Shown here piece by piece: positions 7,221 through 14,777 of a DNA stretch of 35,170 bases. A program made the translations under genes and the position numbers. Positions within the stretch are counted from its first letter, which is position 1. Every line of letters begins with the position of its first letter. Source of the DNA: Sphingomonadaceae bacterium (GTDB taxonomy: Bacteria > Pseudomonadota > Alphaproteobacteria > Sphingomonadales > Sphingomonadaceae). The stretch spans positions 1-35,170 of the forward strand of contig JANYEY010000103.1 of assembly GCA_025359685.1 (NCBI GenBank), read 5' to 3'. Below the pieces are notes generated by a model. It made no database searches. It saw only the letters and a program-made list of their open reading frames with translations, and was not told where the DNA came from.

Positions 7221-8420
7221 TCAAGCGGCGGAGCTGTTGACGCCCATCGATTGCAAATAGCGCCGCACGTTGCGTGCGGCCTGGCGCAATCTTTGTTCGT
7301 TCTCGACCAGCGCGATCCGAACAAAGCCTTCGCCTTCTTCGCCGTAGCCGACTCCGGGGGCGACCGCGACTTCGGCGTGGGTGAGGAGCTGCTTCGCGAA
7401 TTCGAGGCTTCCCATGTCCTTGAGCGCGGGCGGCAGCGGGGCCCAGGCGAACATCGAGGCCTTGGGGCTCGGGATAACCCACCCGGCGCGGGCGAAGCTT
7501 TCAACGAGGACGTCGCGGCGTTTCTGGTACAGCACCCGGTTGGTCTCGACGATATCTTGCGGGCCGTTGAGCGCGGCGCAGGCCGCCGCCTGAATCGGGG
7601 TGAAAGCGCCATAATCGAGGTAGCTCTTGACCCGCTTCAATGCCGCCATCAGCCGGGCATTGCCAACTGCAAAGCCGACCCGCCAGCCGGCCATCGAGAA
7701 GGTCTTCGACATCGAAGTGAACTCGATCGCCACGTCCTTTGCGCCGGGCACCTGGAGGATCGAGACCGTCGGGTTGCCGTCGTAGTAAAGCTCCGAATAG
7801 GCGAGGTCCGAAATCAGCCAGACCTGGTTCTCCTTCGCCCAAGCGACCAGCCGTTCGTAGAACGCCAGGTCAACCGTCTCGGCAGTGGGGTTCGAAGGAT
7901 AGTTGACGATCAGGATCGACGGGCGCGGCACGGTGAAGGCCATCGCCCGGTCAAGCGCGCGCCAATAATTCTCGTCCGGCGTAGTCGGGACCGAGCGGAT
8001 CGTTGCCCCGGCGATGATGAAGCCGAAGGTGTGGATCGGATAGCTCGGGTTGGGCGCCAGCACCACGTCGCCCGGCGCAGTGATCGCGGTGGCGAGGCTG
8101 GCGAGCCCTTCCTTCGAACCCATGGTCATCACCACTTCGGTCTCGGGATCGACCTCGACCCCAAAGCGGCGGGCGTAATAATTGGCCTGCGCCTTGCGGA
8201 TGCCGGGGATCCCCGAACTGGCCGAATAGCCGTGCGCATCGGCTTTGCGCGCGACTTCGCACAGCTTGTCAATTACGTGGGCGGGCGGCGGCAGATCGGG
8301 GTTGCCCATGCCAAGGTCGATAATGTCCCTGCCCGCGGCGCGCGCCGCTGCCCGCATGCCGTTGACTTCGGCGATGACATAGGGCGGCAGTCGCTTGATG
8401 CGGTAGAATTCCTCGGACAT
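7221..8420 (-). CDS. alaC: Class I/II aminotransferase, AlaC type (glutamate-pyruvate transaminase)
   Basis: Fold-type I PLP enzyme of 399 residues. The Schiff-base lysine is K239 in TSMSKTFSMAGWR. The NYPSNP loop (173-178), D205 in ISDLAYSE and the N-terminal MGNPD-P pattern are also present. The N-terminus (IKRLPPYV, then DIIDLGMGNPD, then HGYSASSGIPGIR) closely follows E. coli AlaC (YfdZ) as I remember it. It should exchange amino groups between glutamate and pyruvate. The related LL-diaminopimelate aminotransferases are an alternative reading. It is followed, 42 bases before its start, by the 3' end of a DUF2306-like gene on the same strand. Confidence 0.88.
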   Translation of the reverse strand: MSEEFYRIKRLPPYVIAEVNGMRAAARAAGRDIIDLGMGNPDLPPPAHVIDKLCEVARKADAHGYSASSGIPGIRKAQANYYARRFGVEVDPETEVVMTMGSKEGLASLATAITAPGDVVLAPNPSYPIHTFGFIIAGATIRSVPTTPDENYWRALDRAMAFTVPRPSILIVNYPSNPTAETVDLAFYERLVAWAKENQVWLISDLAYSELYYDGNPTVSILQVPGAKDVAIEFTSMSKTFSMAGWRVGFAVGNARLMAALKRVKSYLDYGAFTPIQAAACAALNGPQDIVETNRVLYQKRRDVLVESFARAGWVIPSPKASMFAWAPLPPALKDMGSLEFAKQLLTHAEVAVAPGVGYGEEGEGFVRIALVENEQRLRQAARNVRRYLQSMGVNSSAA

Positions 8421-8462
8421 TGGACCTTTCCATTGCTTGTGCGAAAATGCCGCGCCGCGGTC

Positions 8463-9116
8463 TTATCGGTGATCGAGGGGCCCAGCGCCAGTGCGTTTGA
8501 GAAAAATCGCCGTTGCAGCGAGCGGCAGCGACCAGGCGATCCAGGCATCGGCGGCGTAAAAGGCTTCGTAATGCCTTAGGTCACCGAAGATTGCCCACAG
8601 CGCGAGATAGACCCTGAAAAAGATCGCGCCGGTGGCGGTCGCGGCCATCAGCAGCATCGCGGCGCGGTGCGCGTGGAGGCGCCTCAGCCACACGTTGCGC
8701 AGCCCGATGCCGAGCAAGACCAGCCACACCGCACCCTGCGCCGCGAACCCCCAGGCCGAGACCCGGGTCACCGGGGCGATCAGCGCGACCGGGAATGCGG
8801 TCAACCCGGCGATTAGCACCACTGCAGCGGTCACGCGCCCGAGCGGACGGTGCCAGCGCGGGCTCCGCTGCGCGAAGATGGTCAAGGGGATCAGCAGCAA
8901 AACCAGCCCGCCCGCGATCATGTGCAGCGGGAACAGCCACGGCATCAGCTCGACCTTGATCGCCAGCGCCTCGGGGAAATCGTCAACCAGCCAGGGCGAG
9001 CGTAGCGCCTTCAGCGCGGTCATGATTACAAACGGCACCAATGCTGCTAGGATCAACCAACGCAAAGCCCGCCGCGCCGGGGCTGATGCAACCGAACCTG
9101 ATGGGGAGAGTGACAT
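8463..9116 (-). CDS. DUF2306-like integral membrane protein
   Basis: Protein of up to 217 residues with about six to seven hydrophobic segments. These include one at ~19-36, one beginning at PLHMIAGGLVLLLIPLTIF and a last one near WSLPLAATAIF. The pattern H-I-A-G near the second segment followed by HRPLGR, and later LHAHRAAMLLMA, is what I associate with DUF2306; the family call is tentative. The ATG at 9116 overlaps the start codon of the divergent exported-protein gene (CATG shared). It has an AAGG five bases upstream, but in-frame downstream starts (for example TTG in the first TM region) are possible. The role is unknown. Confidence 0.68.
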   Translation of the reverse strand: MSLSPSGSVASAPARRALRWLILAALVPFVIMTALKALRSPWLVDDFPEALAIKVELMPWLFPLHMIAGGLVLLLIPLTIFAQRSPRWHRPLGRVTAAVVLIAGLTAFPVALIAPVTRVSAWGFAAQGAVWLVLLGIGLRNVWLRRLHAHRAAMLLMAATATGAIFFRVYLALWAIFGDLRHYEAFYAADAWIAWSLPLAATAIFLKRTGAGPLDHR

Positions 9117-9585
9117 GAAGGCCTTATTCCATTCGATCGCCGCGCTGTCGATTGGCCTGTTTGCAGGTTCTCCGGCGCTCGCCGCTGCGCCCAGCCCCTA
9201 TTACGGTCGCTGGACGGTGAACGAGGATCAGCCGGTGTGGACCGCCAAGGGCCGGATGTACCAAACCATCGATATTGCCGCGTGCGGCCGCGATTTCTGC
9301 GGGGTCAGCGTGGGTAACAAGGGCCAGTGCGGGCCGGTACTGTTCCGCTTCCTCGCCAAGCATGCTGACGGCGAGGGCGAGCTGCATGGCCACGCCAAGT
9401 GGGGATCTGCGACCAAGAACGTGCAAATCGAAACATGGGCAACCCCGGCTGAGTCTTGGCCGGGCGGGCGCGAGATCGACCTCTATGTTGGCGATGGTCA
9501 TGACTTTGGCGGGCGTTCGGACAACATGCCCAAGTTCCACGGCGAGTATAAGCGGATCGGCACCGCGCGTTGCGTCGCACGCTGA
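9115..9585 (+). CDS. Small exported protein of unknown function
   Basis: Protein of 156 residues with a clear Sec signal peptide (MKALFHS, then a hydrophobic core, then an SPALAA cleavage region near residue 24). The mature part begins PYYGRWTV and carries IDIAACGRDFCGVSVG plus further cysteines at QCGPV and near the C-terminus, so disulfides in the periplasm are likely. The opening GRW...IDI...CG...CG is faintly like DUF2147 periplasmic proteins, but not enough to assign. GGGGAG lies a few bases before the ATG. It is divergent from, and shares two start-codon bases with, the DUF2306-like gene. Confidence 0.8.
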   Translation: MKALFHSIAALSIGLFAGSPALAAAPSPYYGRWTVNEDQPVWTAKGRMYQTIDIAACGRDFCGVSVGNKGQCGPVLFRFLAKHADGEGELHGHAKWGSATKNVQIETWATPAESWPGGREIDLYVGDGHDFGGRSDNMPKFHGEYKRIGTARCVAR

Positions 9586-9687
9586 CATAAACGCACGTTG
9601 CGCCGCGTGCTGATTGCTGTCACGCCGTAAGGGCGGGCAGAATTGAGCAGATGCGGGGGCAGGCCTCCCGCGCCAAGGAGCGTCAAG

Positions 9688-11586
9688 ATGAGTGACAAGT
9701 CGGCCAAGGACCTCCCCGGAGATGCTCCGGCGGCCGACGTGTTCGCCGCGATGATCGAAGCACCGCAGAAATTGTTCACCCAGTTCATGCCCGGAGGCAC
9801 CACGTCACCGGCCCTGCCAGCTGCCGGCGATTTCGCCGCCTGGGCTGCAGCCGCGCAGAACATGCAGGCGCAGTGGCTGGAATTCCAGCAAGGACAGATC
9901 GCCGGTGCCGGGGCGCAGCTTCCCGCAAAATTGATGCAGCCGGGCGGCTTTGCCGAAGTGCTGCAGGGCTGGATGAAAGCGCTGCCGCTAGCCCGGCCCG
10001 AGGTGCAGAAGAAGCTGTGGGATGACAGCATGGCGCTGTGGGAGACCGTGCTCGGCCAGTACGGCATCGGTCCCAAGGCCGGAGAACCAGCGGGCGAAGC
10101 CCCTGCACTTCCCCGTTCAGACCGCCGCTTCAAGGATCCCAAGTGGCGCGACCAGCCGTTTTACGCGGTGGTTCACCAGACCTACTTGATGCTCGCCGAG
10201 CAAGTGATGGCGCTGGCCGAGGCTGCACCGTCGGGCGACGCCGCGCGCGCCGAGCAATTGCGGTTCGCCGCGCGTACCTTGGTTGAGATGCTCAGCCCGG
10301 CAAATTTCCCGCTGACCAATCCGCTGGTGATGGAGCGCGCCGTTGCCACCAAGGGCGAAAGCCTCGCCAAGGGGATGCAGCATCTGCTGGGTGACCTCAA
10401 GCGCGGGCAGCTGACGCACGTTGATCCCGGCGCCTTCCGGCTGGGCGAGAACATCGCCACCGCGCCGGGCAAAGTGGTGCACGAAACCCCACTCTACCAA
10501 CTGATCCACTACGCCCCGACCACACCGCAAGTGTTCGAGGCCCCGCTGGTGATCTTCCCGCCGTGGATCAACCGCTTCTACATCCTCGATCTCTCGCCGC
10601 AGAAAAGCTTCATCCGCTGGGCGGTTGACCAGGGGCTCAGCGTGTTCGTGGTTTCGTGGAAATCAGCCGATGCCTCGATGGCAGACGTTATCTGGGACGA
10701 TTACATCCGCGCCGAGATCGATGCGGTCGACACGATCCGGGCGCGGCTCGGGGTCGAAGCGGTGCACGCCATCGGCTACTGCGTGGCTGGGACCACGCTG
10801 GCCGCGACGCTGGCAATCCTGGCCCGCCGGGGCGAAGCCGCCAAGGTCAAGAGCGCCACCTTCTTCACCGCGCAGGTCGATTTCGAACTGGGCGGCGAAT
10901 TGAAAGTTTTCATCGACGACCAGCAATTGGCCGCGCTCGAAAAGATGTCGGACCAGACCGGTTATCTCGATGGCCGGGTGATGGCCGCGACCTTCAACTT
11001 GCTGCGCGGTACTGACCTCATCTGGAACTATGTGGTCAACAACTACCTGATGGGGGACGACTATCCGGCCTTCGACCTGCTCCACTGGAATGGCGACGTC
11101 ACCAACCTGCCCGCGAAGTGGCACATGTCGTACCTCAAGGACCTCTACCGCGACAACAAGTTGGTGGTGCCCGATTTGCTGAGCGCCGACGGTACGCCGA
11201 TCGACCTCACCCGGATCGAAACCCCGGCCTATATCCAGGCCGGGCGAGAGGATCACATTGCGCCGGCCGAAAGCGTCTGGCGGATGATGCACCATCTGCG
11301 CGGGCCCAAGACTTTCGTGCTCGCAGGATCCGGCCATATCGCCGGGGTGGTCAACCCGCCGAGCTCGGGCAAGTACCAGTACTGGACCAATCCGGACGAG
11401 ACCGAGAGATTCGCGGAATTCGTCGCCGGGGCGAGCGAGACCCCGGGCAGCTGGTGGCCGCACTGGATCGACTGGATCGCGCAGCAGGACGGGGCCAAAG
11501 TGGCTGTAATCGGCAAGCGCATGCCCGGAAGTGCCGGGGATACGGTGCTCGAAGAGGCTCCCGGAAGCTACGTCAAAGCGCGGTAA
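9688..11586 (+). CDS. phaC: Class I poly(3-hydroxyalkanoate) synthase
   Basis: Protein of 632 residues from the ATG at 9688, with AAGGAG seven bases upstream; a further 15 in-frame codons before it are not needed. It polymerises (R)-3-hydroxyacyl-CoA on granule surfaces. The lipase-like box is GYCVAG with catalytic C365. The later GREDHIAP supplies the conserved Asp and GSGHIAGVVNPP the catalytic His. The tail ending in GSWWPHWIDWI is typical of class I enzymes. It is slightly longer than the usual ~590 residues because of an N-terminal Ala/Pro-rich region. A phasin gene follows after 144 bases, forming a PHA storage locus; no phaA, phaB or phaR is in the window. Confidence 0.96.
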   Translation: MSDKSAKDLPGDAPAADVFAAMIEAPQKLFTQFMPGGTTSPALPAAGDFAAWAAAAQNMQAQWLEFQQGQIAGAGAQLPAKLMQPGGFAEVLQGWMKALPLARPEVQKKLWDDSMALWETVLGQYGIGPKAGEPAGEAPALPRSDRRFKDPKWRDQPFYAVVHQTYLMLAEQVMALAEAAPSGDAARAEQLRFAARTLVEMLSPANFPLTNPLVMERAVATKGESLAKGMQHLLGDLKRGQLTHVDPGAFRLGENIATAPGKVVHETPLYQLIHYAPTTPQVFEAPLVIFPPWINRFYILDLSPQKSFIRWAVDQGLSVFVVSWKSADASMADVIWDDYIRAEIDAVDTIRARLGVEAVHAIGYCVAGTTLAATLAILARRGEAAKVKSATFFTAQVDFELGGELKVFIDDQQLAALEKMSDQTGYLDGRVMAATFNLLRGTDLIWNYVVNNYLMGDDYPAFDLLHWNGDVTNLPAKWHMSYLKDLYRDNKLVVPDLLSADGTPIDLTRIETPAYIQAGREDHIAPAESVWRMMHHLRGPKTFVLAGSGHIAGVVNPPSSGKYQYWTNPDETERFAEFVAGASETPGSWWPHWIDWIAQQDGAKVAVIGKRMPGSAGDTVLEEAPGSYVKAR

Positions 11587-11600
11587 GTCCTTTGCCTATA

Positions 11601-11622
11601 AGCATAAATGATGATTTATGCT
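11601..11622. repeat. AT-rich palindrome downstream of phaC
   Basis: Nine-base perfect arms AGCATAAAT / ATTTATGCT with a GATG centre lie 15 bases past the phaC stop. There is no T-run, so it may be an operator or mRNA 3' hairpin rather than a terminator. It adjoins the phasin promoter operators. Confidence 0.6.
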
Positions 11623-11677
11623 GCACTGCACAAAAATCCTTGACTTCGCACTCGCAATAACTATTTTGTGCAGTGCA
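11622..11677 (+). promoter_or_regulatory. Phasin promoter flanked by 14-bp inverted operators (candidate PhaR sites)
   Basis: TGCACTGCACAAAA (11622-11635) and its exact complement TTTTGTGCAGTGCA (11664-11677) bracket 28 bases. Between them lies a -35-like TTGACT (11640-11645), with a TATTTT -10 candidate 16 bases later (11662-11667) that runs into the right arm. PHA repressors such as PhaR/PhbF bind TGC/GCA-rich sites at phasin promoters in other proteobacteria, so this is a plausible PhaR operator. The protein match is inference. Confidence 0.7.
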
Positions 11678-11730
11678 ACATGGACCGCGCCGATGGGCGG
11701 CGCTGGCCTGCGATGCGAAGGATTATGACA

Positions 11731-12513
11731 ATGGCCACCACCCCTGCAGGTGCGACCGAAGCCAAGATCGATCTCGCCAAGGCGGAAGCCGCGGCCGAGA
11801 AGGCTTATGCCGCCGCTGCGGCCGAAGCCGCACCCAAGGCTGAAACGCTCAAGGTTGAAGCTCCCAAGGTTGCAGTCCCCAAGGCTGACGCGAAGGTTGC
11901 TGCTGCAGCAGCTCCGAAGAAAGTCGCCGCCAAAGCGGTTGCCGTCAAGAAGGTTGCCGCCAAGCCTGCGGCGAAGAAGATCGTCAAGCCGGTCGCCGCA
12001 AAGGCGCCTGCTGCCAAGATTTCGGCCCCCAAAGTCCCCCAGATCACCAAACTCAAGGATACCATCATGACCAAGACCAAAACCACCACCGAAGATTTCA
12101 CCGCCAAGGTGAAGACCGCGATGACCGACGCCCAGGACAAGGCCAAGGCCGCGTTCGAAAAGACCTCGGCCTATGCGACCGAATATACCGAATTCACCAA
12201 GGGCAACTTTGACGCCGTCGTCGAATCGGGCAAGATCCTCGCTGCCGGCCTCCAGGACATGGGCAAGGCCTATGTCGCTGACGCCAAGGGCATGGTCGAA
12301 ACCGTGACTGCCGACGTCAAGGAAGTGGCCGCGATCAAGAGCCCGGCCGACTTCTTCAAGCTGCAGGGCGAAATCATGCGCCGCAACTTCGACGCTGCGG
12401 TTGCTGCGACTTCGAAGAACTCGGAAGTCATGGTGAAGCTGGCCGGTGACGCGTTCGCGCCGATCTCGACCCGCGTCAGCCTGGCTGTCGAAAAGGTCAA
12501 GCAGGCCGCCTAA
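11731..12513 (+). CDS. phaP: Phasin-family protein with histone-like Lys/Ala/Pro-rich N-terminal region
   Basis: PHA granule-coating protein of 260 residues from the ATG at 11731 (GAAGGA eight bases upstream; ATG at 11725 is too close). Residues ~1-112 are low-complexity Ala/Lys/Pro/Val with AKVAAAAAPKKV-like repeats, resembling histone H1 or the basic part of PhaF. PhaF carries this at the C-terminus, so the domain order here is reversed. Residues 113-260 are the phasin_2 domain: ENxA-type amphipathic helices such as FTKGNFDAVVESGKILAAGL and SPADFFKLQGEIMRRNFD. A second ribosome-binding site and ATG start exactly at the phasin domain. It lies downstream of phaC with its own promoter and a strong terminator. 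Confidence 0.93.
   Translation: MATTPAGATEAKIDLAKAEAAAEKAYAAAAAEAAPKAETLKVEAPKVAVPKADAKVAAAAAPKKVAAKAVAVKKVAAKPAAKKIVKPVAAKAPAAKISAPKVPQITKLKDTIMTKTKTTTEDFTAKVKTAMTDAQDKAKAAFEKTSAYATEYTEFTKGNFDAVVESGKILAAGLQDMGKAYVADAKGMVETVTADVKEVAAIKSPADFFKLQGEIMRRNFDAAVAATSKNSEVMVKLAGDAFAPISTRVSLAVEKVKQAA
12055..12069 (+). promoter_or_regulatory. Internal ribosome-binding site and start for a short phasin
   Basis: AAGGA (12055-12059) is followed after seven bases by ATG (12067), in frame inside the phasin gene. Translation from here gives a 148-residue protein starting MTKTKTTTEDF, the usual size of a stand-alone phasin and without the basic head. This suggests two products from one mRNA; it is inferred only from spacing and the domain boundary. 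Confidence 0.5.
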
Positions 12514-12570
12514 TCGGCGACTGCTTCGCGCGCCCGGCACTCCCCCTCTCCCCGCCGGGCGGCGAACCTG

Positions 12571-12615
12571 AAAAGGGCTGGATAGCTTTCGGGCTGTCCG
12601 GCCCTTTTAGTTTTT
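12571..12615 (+). terminator. Rho-independent terminator of the phasin gene
   Basis: A 16-pair stem (AAAAGGGC...GCCCTTTT with inner GGATAGC/GCTGTCC, two G-U pairs) and a six-base loop is followed by AGTTTTTG. It lies 58 bases past the phasin stop codon and before clpS. Confidence 0.9.
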
Positions 12616-12686
12616 GCTAAAGTGTTTGCGGCAGGACGGGGCGCGAGGCCTTGTTCCGTGGCCGCGCGATACGATATTCTGGTGCC

Positions 12687-13061
12687 ATGCTGACTTTGAA
12701 CGACCCTTTCCTGCCCCTGACGCGCGCCTCTGACGATGAGCGCAAGGGCGGAGACGCGGACGGGCAAGACCAGATTGGCGTGGCCACCAAGACCCGGACC
12801 AAGCCCAAGAAACCCAGCCAGTTCAAGGTCCTGCTGCTCAACGACGATTACACCCCGATGGAATTCGTGGTGATGGTGCTGAAGCGGTTCTTCTCAATGG
12901 ACATCGATCAGGCGACTCAGGTGATGCTCCACGTTCACCAGAAGGGCGTCGGCATCTGCGGCGTGTTCACGTATGAAGTGGCCGAAACCAAGGTCAACCA
13001 GGTGATGGATTTCGCCCGCCAGAACAGCCACCCGCTGCAGTGCACGCTGGAAAAGGCTTGA
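12687..13061 (+). CDS. clpS: ATP-dependent Clp protease adaptor ClpS
   Basis: Protein of 124 residues; it delivers N-degron substrates to ClpAP. The core [16 protein letters not shown] (about 49-64) holds the substrate-pocket N52/D53/D54, and [19 protein letters not shown] follows as in the family. A hydrophilic N-terminal arm of ~45 residues precedes the domain, as expected for the extension that enters ClpA. The ATG at 12687 has no good Shine-Dalgarno, and an in-frame TTG at 12651 is the alternative. clpA is not next to it; the following gene is unrelated. Confidence 0.95.
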   Translation: MLTLNDPFLPLTRASDDERKGGDADGQDQIGVATKTRTKPKKPSQFKVLLLNDDYTPMEFVVMVLKRFFSMDIDQATQVMLHVHQKGVGICGVFTYEVAETKVNQVMDFARQNSHPLQCTLEKA

Positions 13062-13157
13062 AAATCTCGCTTTGCGGCAACCGGGGGTGGGCGGTCCACT
13101 TCACCAAATCTAAAGCGATCGAAGGCTAAAACTACCGGGCAAGCAGCGAGGGTTGCG

Positions 13158-13898
13158 ATGGCTCGGTGCTGGATCAGGTCTCTGGCGTTTACGGCTCTCG
13201 TAACGTTCATATTCGCCGGACTTACAACGTTGCGGGTGGGTGATGGCGTCAGCGCCAAAGCGCGGGGCGCAGCCGTTATTGGCAACATACTTCACAGCAG
13301 CTTTGTCGAGCCCTTTGGCTTGCCCCTGACATTGCTGGGTGTTGCCGTGCTCACGCTGGCGTACTGCGGGTTCTTTGCGCTCGGGCAGATCGAGCCGCAG
13401 CCATCTGTGGAACCAACGGGCTTCGAAGCCGAGATGGCCGGGAAATTCGTGTTTCCCGCTGGTCCCGATCCGATCGGGTCGATGGCAGCGAAGAACGACT
13501 TTGATCGGCAGAGCCGTGCGGGTGCTTCCGCATTTGGCCGCAAGCAGGCCGTCGGCACCGCCGCTGGCACCGCTCCTTTGGCCAAACCGGCGAGACTTAC
13601 CGATCCAGCGCAAATCGTCTTGCACGTTCTCAAGGAAAACGGGCTCGATTGGTACATGGCGCATCAAGGATACGAGGGGAACTGGCGGCAGGCTCATGCA
13701 GGATTGCTGGCGCTCGGCCATCGCCGGCAAGCGGAAATTCTCTGTCAGGCCGGCGCCTGCTATGATCGCTACATCCGCGATGTGTTTACCCCTGCAGACG
13801 GCGAACCGTCGCAGGAAGACGACCAGGCTTATAGTGACCAGATGCACAAGTTGGATCGCGAGTGGCGTGCAGCCAATCCATTAAGCGCTCATTCTTAA
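13158..13898 (+). CDS. Unknown two-TM protein with a soluble C-terminal domain
   Basis: Protein of 246 residues with GAGGG five bases before the ATG. Hydrophobic segments at about 8-26 and 54-76 suggest an inner-membrane anchor. The rest is soluble and ends in a helical region: LKENGLDWYMAHQGYEGNWRQ... with cysteines in LCQAGACYDRY. The WY-x-GYEGNW-x-ALGHR pattern loosely recalls DUF4375/DMP19-type proteins, but I would not assign it. Base composition is visibly lower in GC, with more A/T third positions than its neighbours, which suggests recent acquisition or weak codon selection. It is convergent with the VIT-family gene 13 bases away. Confidence 0.7.
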   Translation: MARCWIRSLAFTALVTFIFAGLTTLRVGDGVSAKARGAAVIGNILHSSFVEPFGLPLTLLGVAVLTLAYCGFFALGQIEPQPSVEPTGFEAEMAGKFVFPAGPDPIGSMAAKNDFDRQSRAGASAFGRKQAVGTAAGTAPLAKPARLTDPAQIVLHVLKENGLDWYMAHQGYEGNWRQAHAGLLALGHRRQAEILCQAGACYDRYIRDVFTPADGEPSQEDDQAYSDQMHKLDREWRAANPLSAHS

Positions 13899-13911
13899 CT
13901 GCCCTCCGCAA

Positions 13912-14619
13912 CTAAGCCACGCTCGTACCGAACAGGGTGCCGATCAGGTAGGTCGCCGCCATCGCGATTGCGCCCCAAAACGTAACTCGGATGGTCCCGC
14001 GCGCAATCGGTGCACCGCCGGCCTTCGCGCCGACCGCGCCGAGCAGCATCAGAAACAACAGCGAGCCGAGCGAGGCGCCGAGCGGGATTGCTTTGAGCGG
14101 CAGGATCAGAGCCGCCGCCAGCGGCAAGGCGGCACCCACCGAGAATGTCGCGGCCGAAGCCATGGCCGCCTGCAAGGGGCGCGCGCGGTGCATTTCGGCG
14201 AGGCCGAGTTCATCGCGGGCGTGCGCGCCAATCGCATCCTTCGCGGTGAGCGCGACCGCGACCTGCTTGGCCAAGGCATCGTCCAGCCCGCGCTTGCGGT
14301 AGATTTCGGTCAGTTCCTCCAGCTCGAACTCGGGCATCGCCGCATGTTCAAGCCGTTCGCGCGCCAGATCGGCCGCTTCGGTATCGGCCTGGCTCGAGAC
14401 CGAGACATATTCGCCCGCCGCCATCGACAGCGCCCCGGCGACCAGCCCGGCAACCCCCGCAACCAGCACTTCCTGTTTTGCCCCGGCCGCCGCCGCAACG
14501 CCGACGATCAGGCTGGCAGTCGAGACGATCCCGTCATTGGCTCCCAGCACCGCAGCGCGCAGCCAGCCGATCCGGTCTACCGCATGCTGTTCGGCGGGCT
14601 TTATGGCGGGAGCGGTCAT
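13912..14619 (-). CDS. VIT1/CCC1-family Fe2+/Mn2+ transporter
   Basis: Membrane protein of 235 residues from the ATG at 14619, chosen because AAGGA lies seven bases upstream; an ATG five codons earlier (14634) is less well placed. The family signature AAVLGANDGIVSTASLIVG starts the first membrane segment, then GALSMAAGEYVSVSSQ, a charged cytosolic helical stretch (ARERLEHAAMPEFELEELTEIY), and three C-terminal hydrophobic helices. Plant and yeast homologues move iron or manganese into the vacuole; bacterial ones probably export or sequester these metals, though the direction is unknown. It is divergent from lptF. Confidence 0.9.
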   Translation of the reverse strand: MTAPAIKPAEQHAVDRIGWLRAAVLGANDGIVSTASLIVGVAAAAGAKQEVLVAGVAGLVAGALSMAAGEYVSVSSQADTEAADLARERLEHAAMPEFELEELTEIYRKRGLDDALAKQVAVALTAKDAIGAHARDELGLAEMHRARPLQAAMASAATFSVGAALPLAAALILPLKAIPLGASLGSLLFLMLLGAVGAKAGGAPIARGTIRVTFWGAIAMAATYLIGTLFGTSVA

Positions 14620-14777
14620 GGCGTGATCCTTCATGGCGGGAACGGCGCTGAGCCTAGGCCGTTTCCAGCTTGCGTGCCACACCTGACAGGCCCTTACCGT
14701 TTTGCGCTTTCGCCCCGGCCCGTGCCCGGTTATGGCAGGCACCGCACGTCCCGCAGCCCGCCTCAGCAAGGCTTAGC

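Noticed and set aside
7095..8579. A 494-codon frame opposite the aminotransferase
   Set aside because: Composition (Arg/Gly/Asp-rich, no domain) is that of an antisense shadow; the minus-strand protein has all PLP-enzyme motifs.
9643..9687. Upstream start for phaC
   Set aside because: The extra residues look random, and AAGGAG is placed seven bases before the ATG at 9688.
11596..12540. Glycine/leucine-rich frame opposite the phasin gene
   Set aside because: Its repeats are the complement of the Ala/Lys/Pro-rich phasin head; no start signal or family match.
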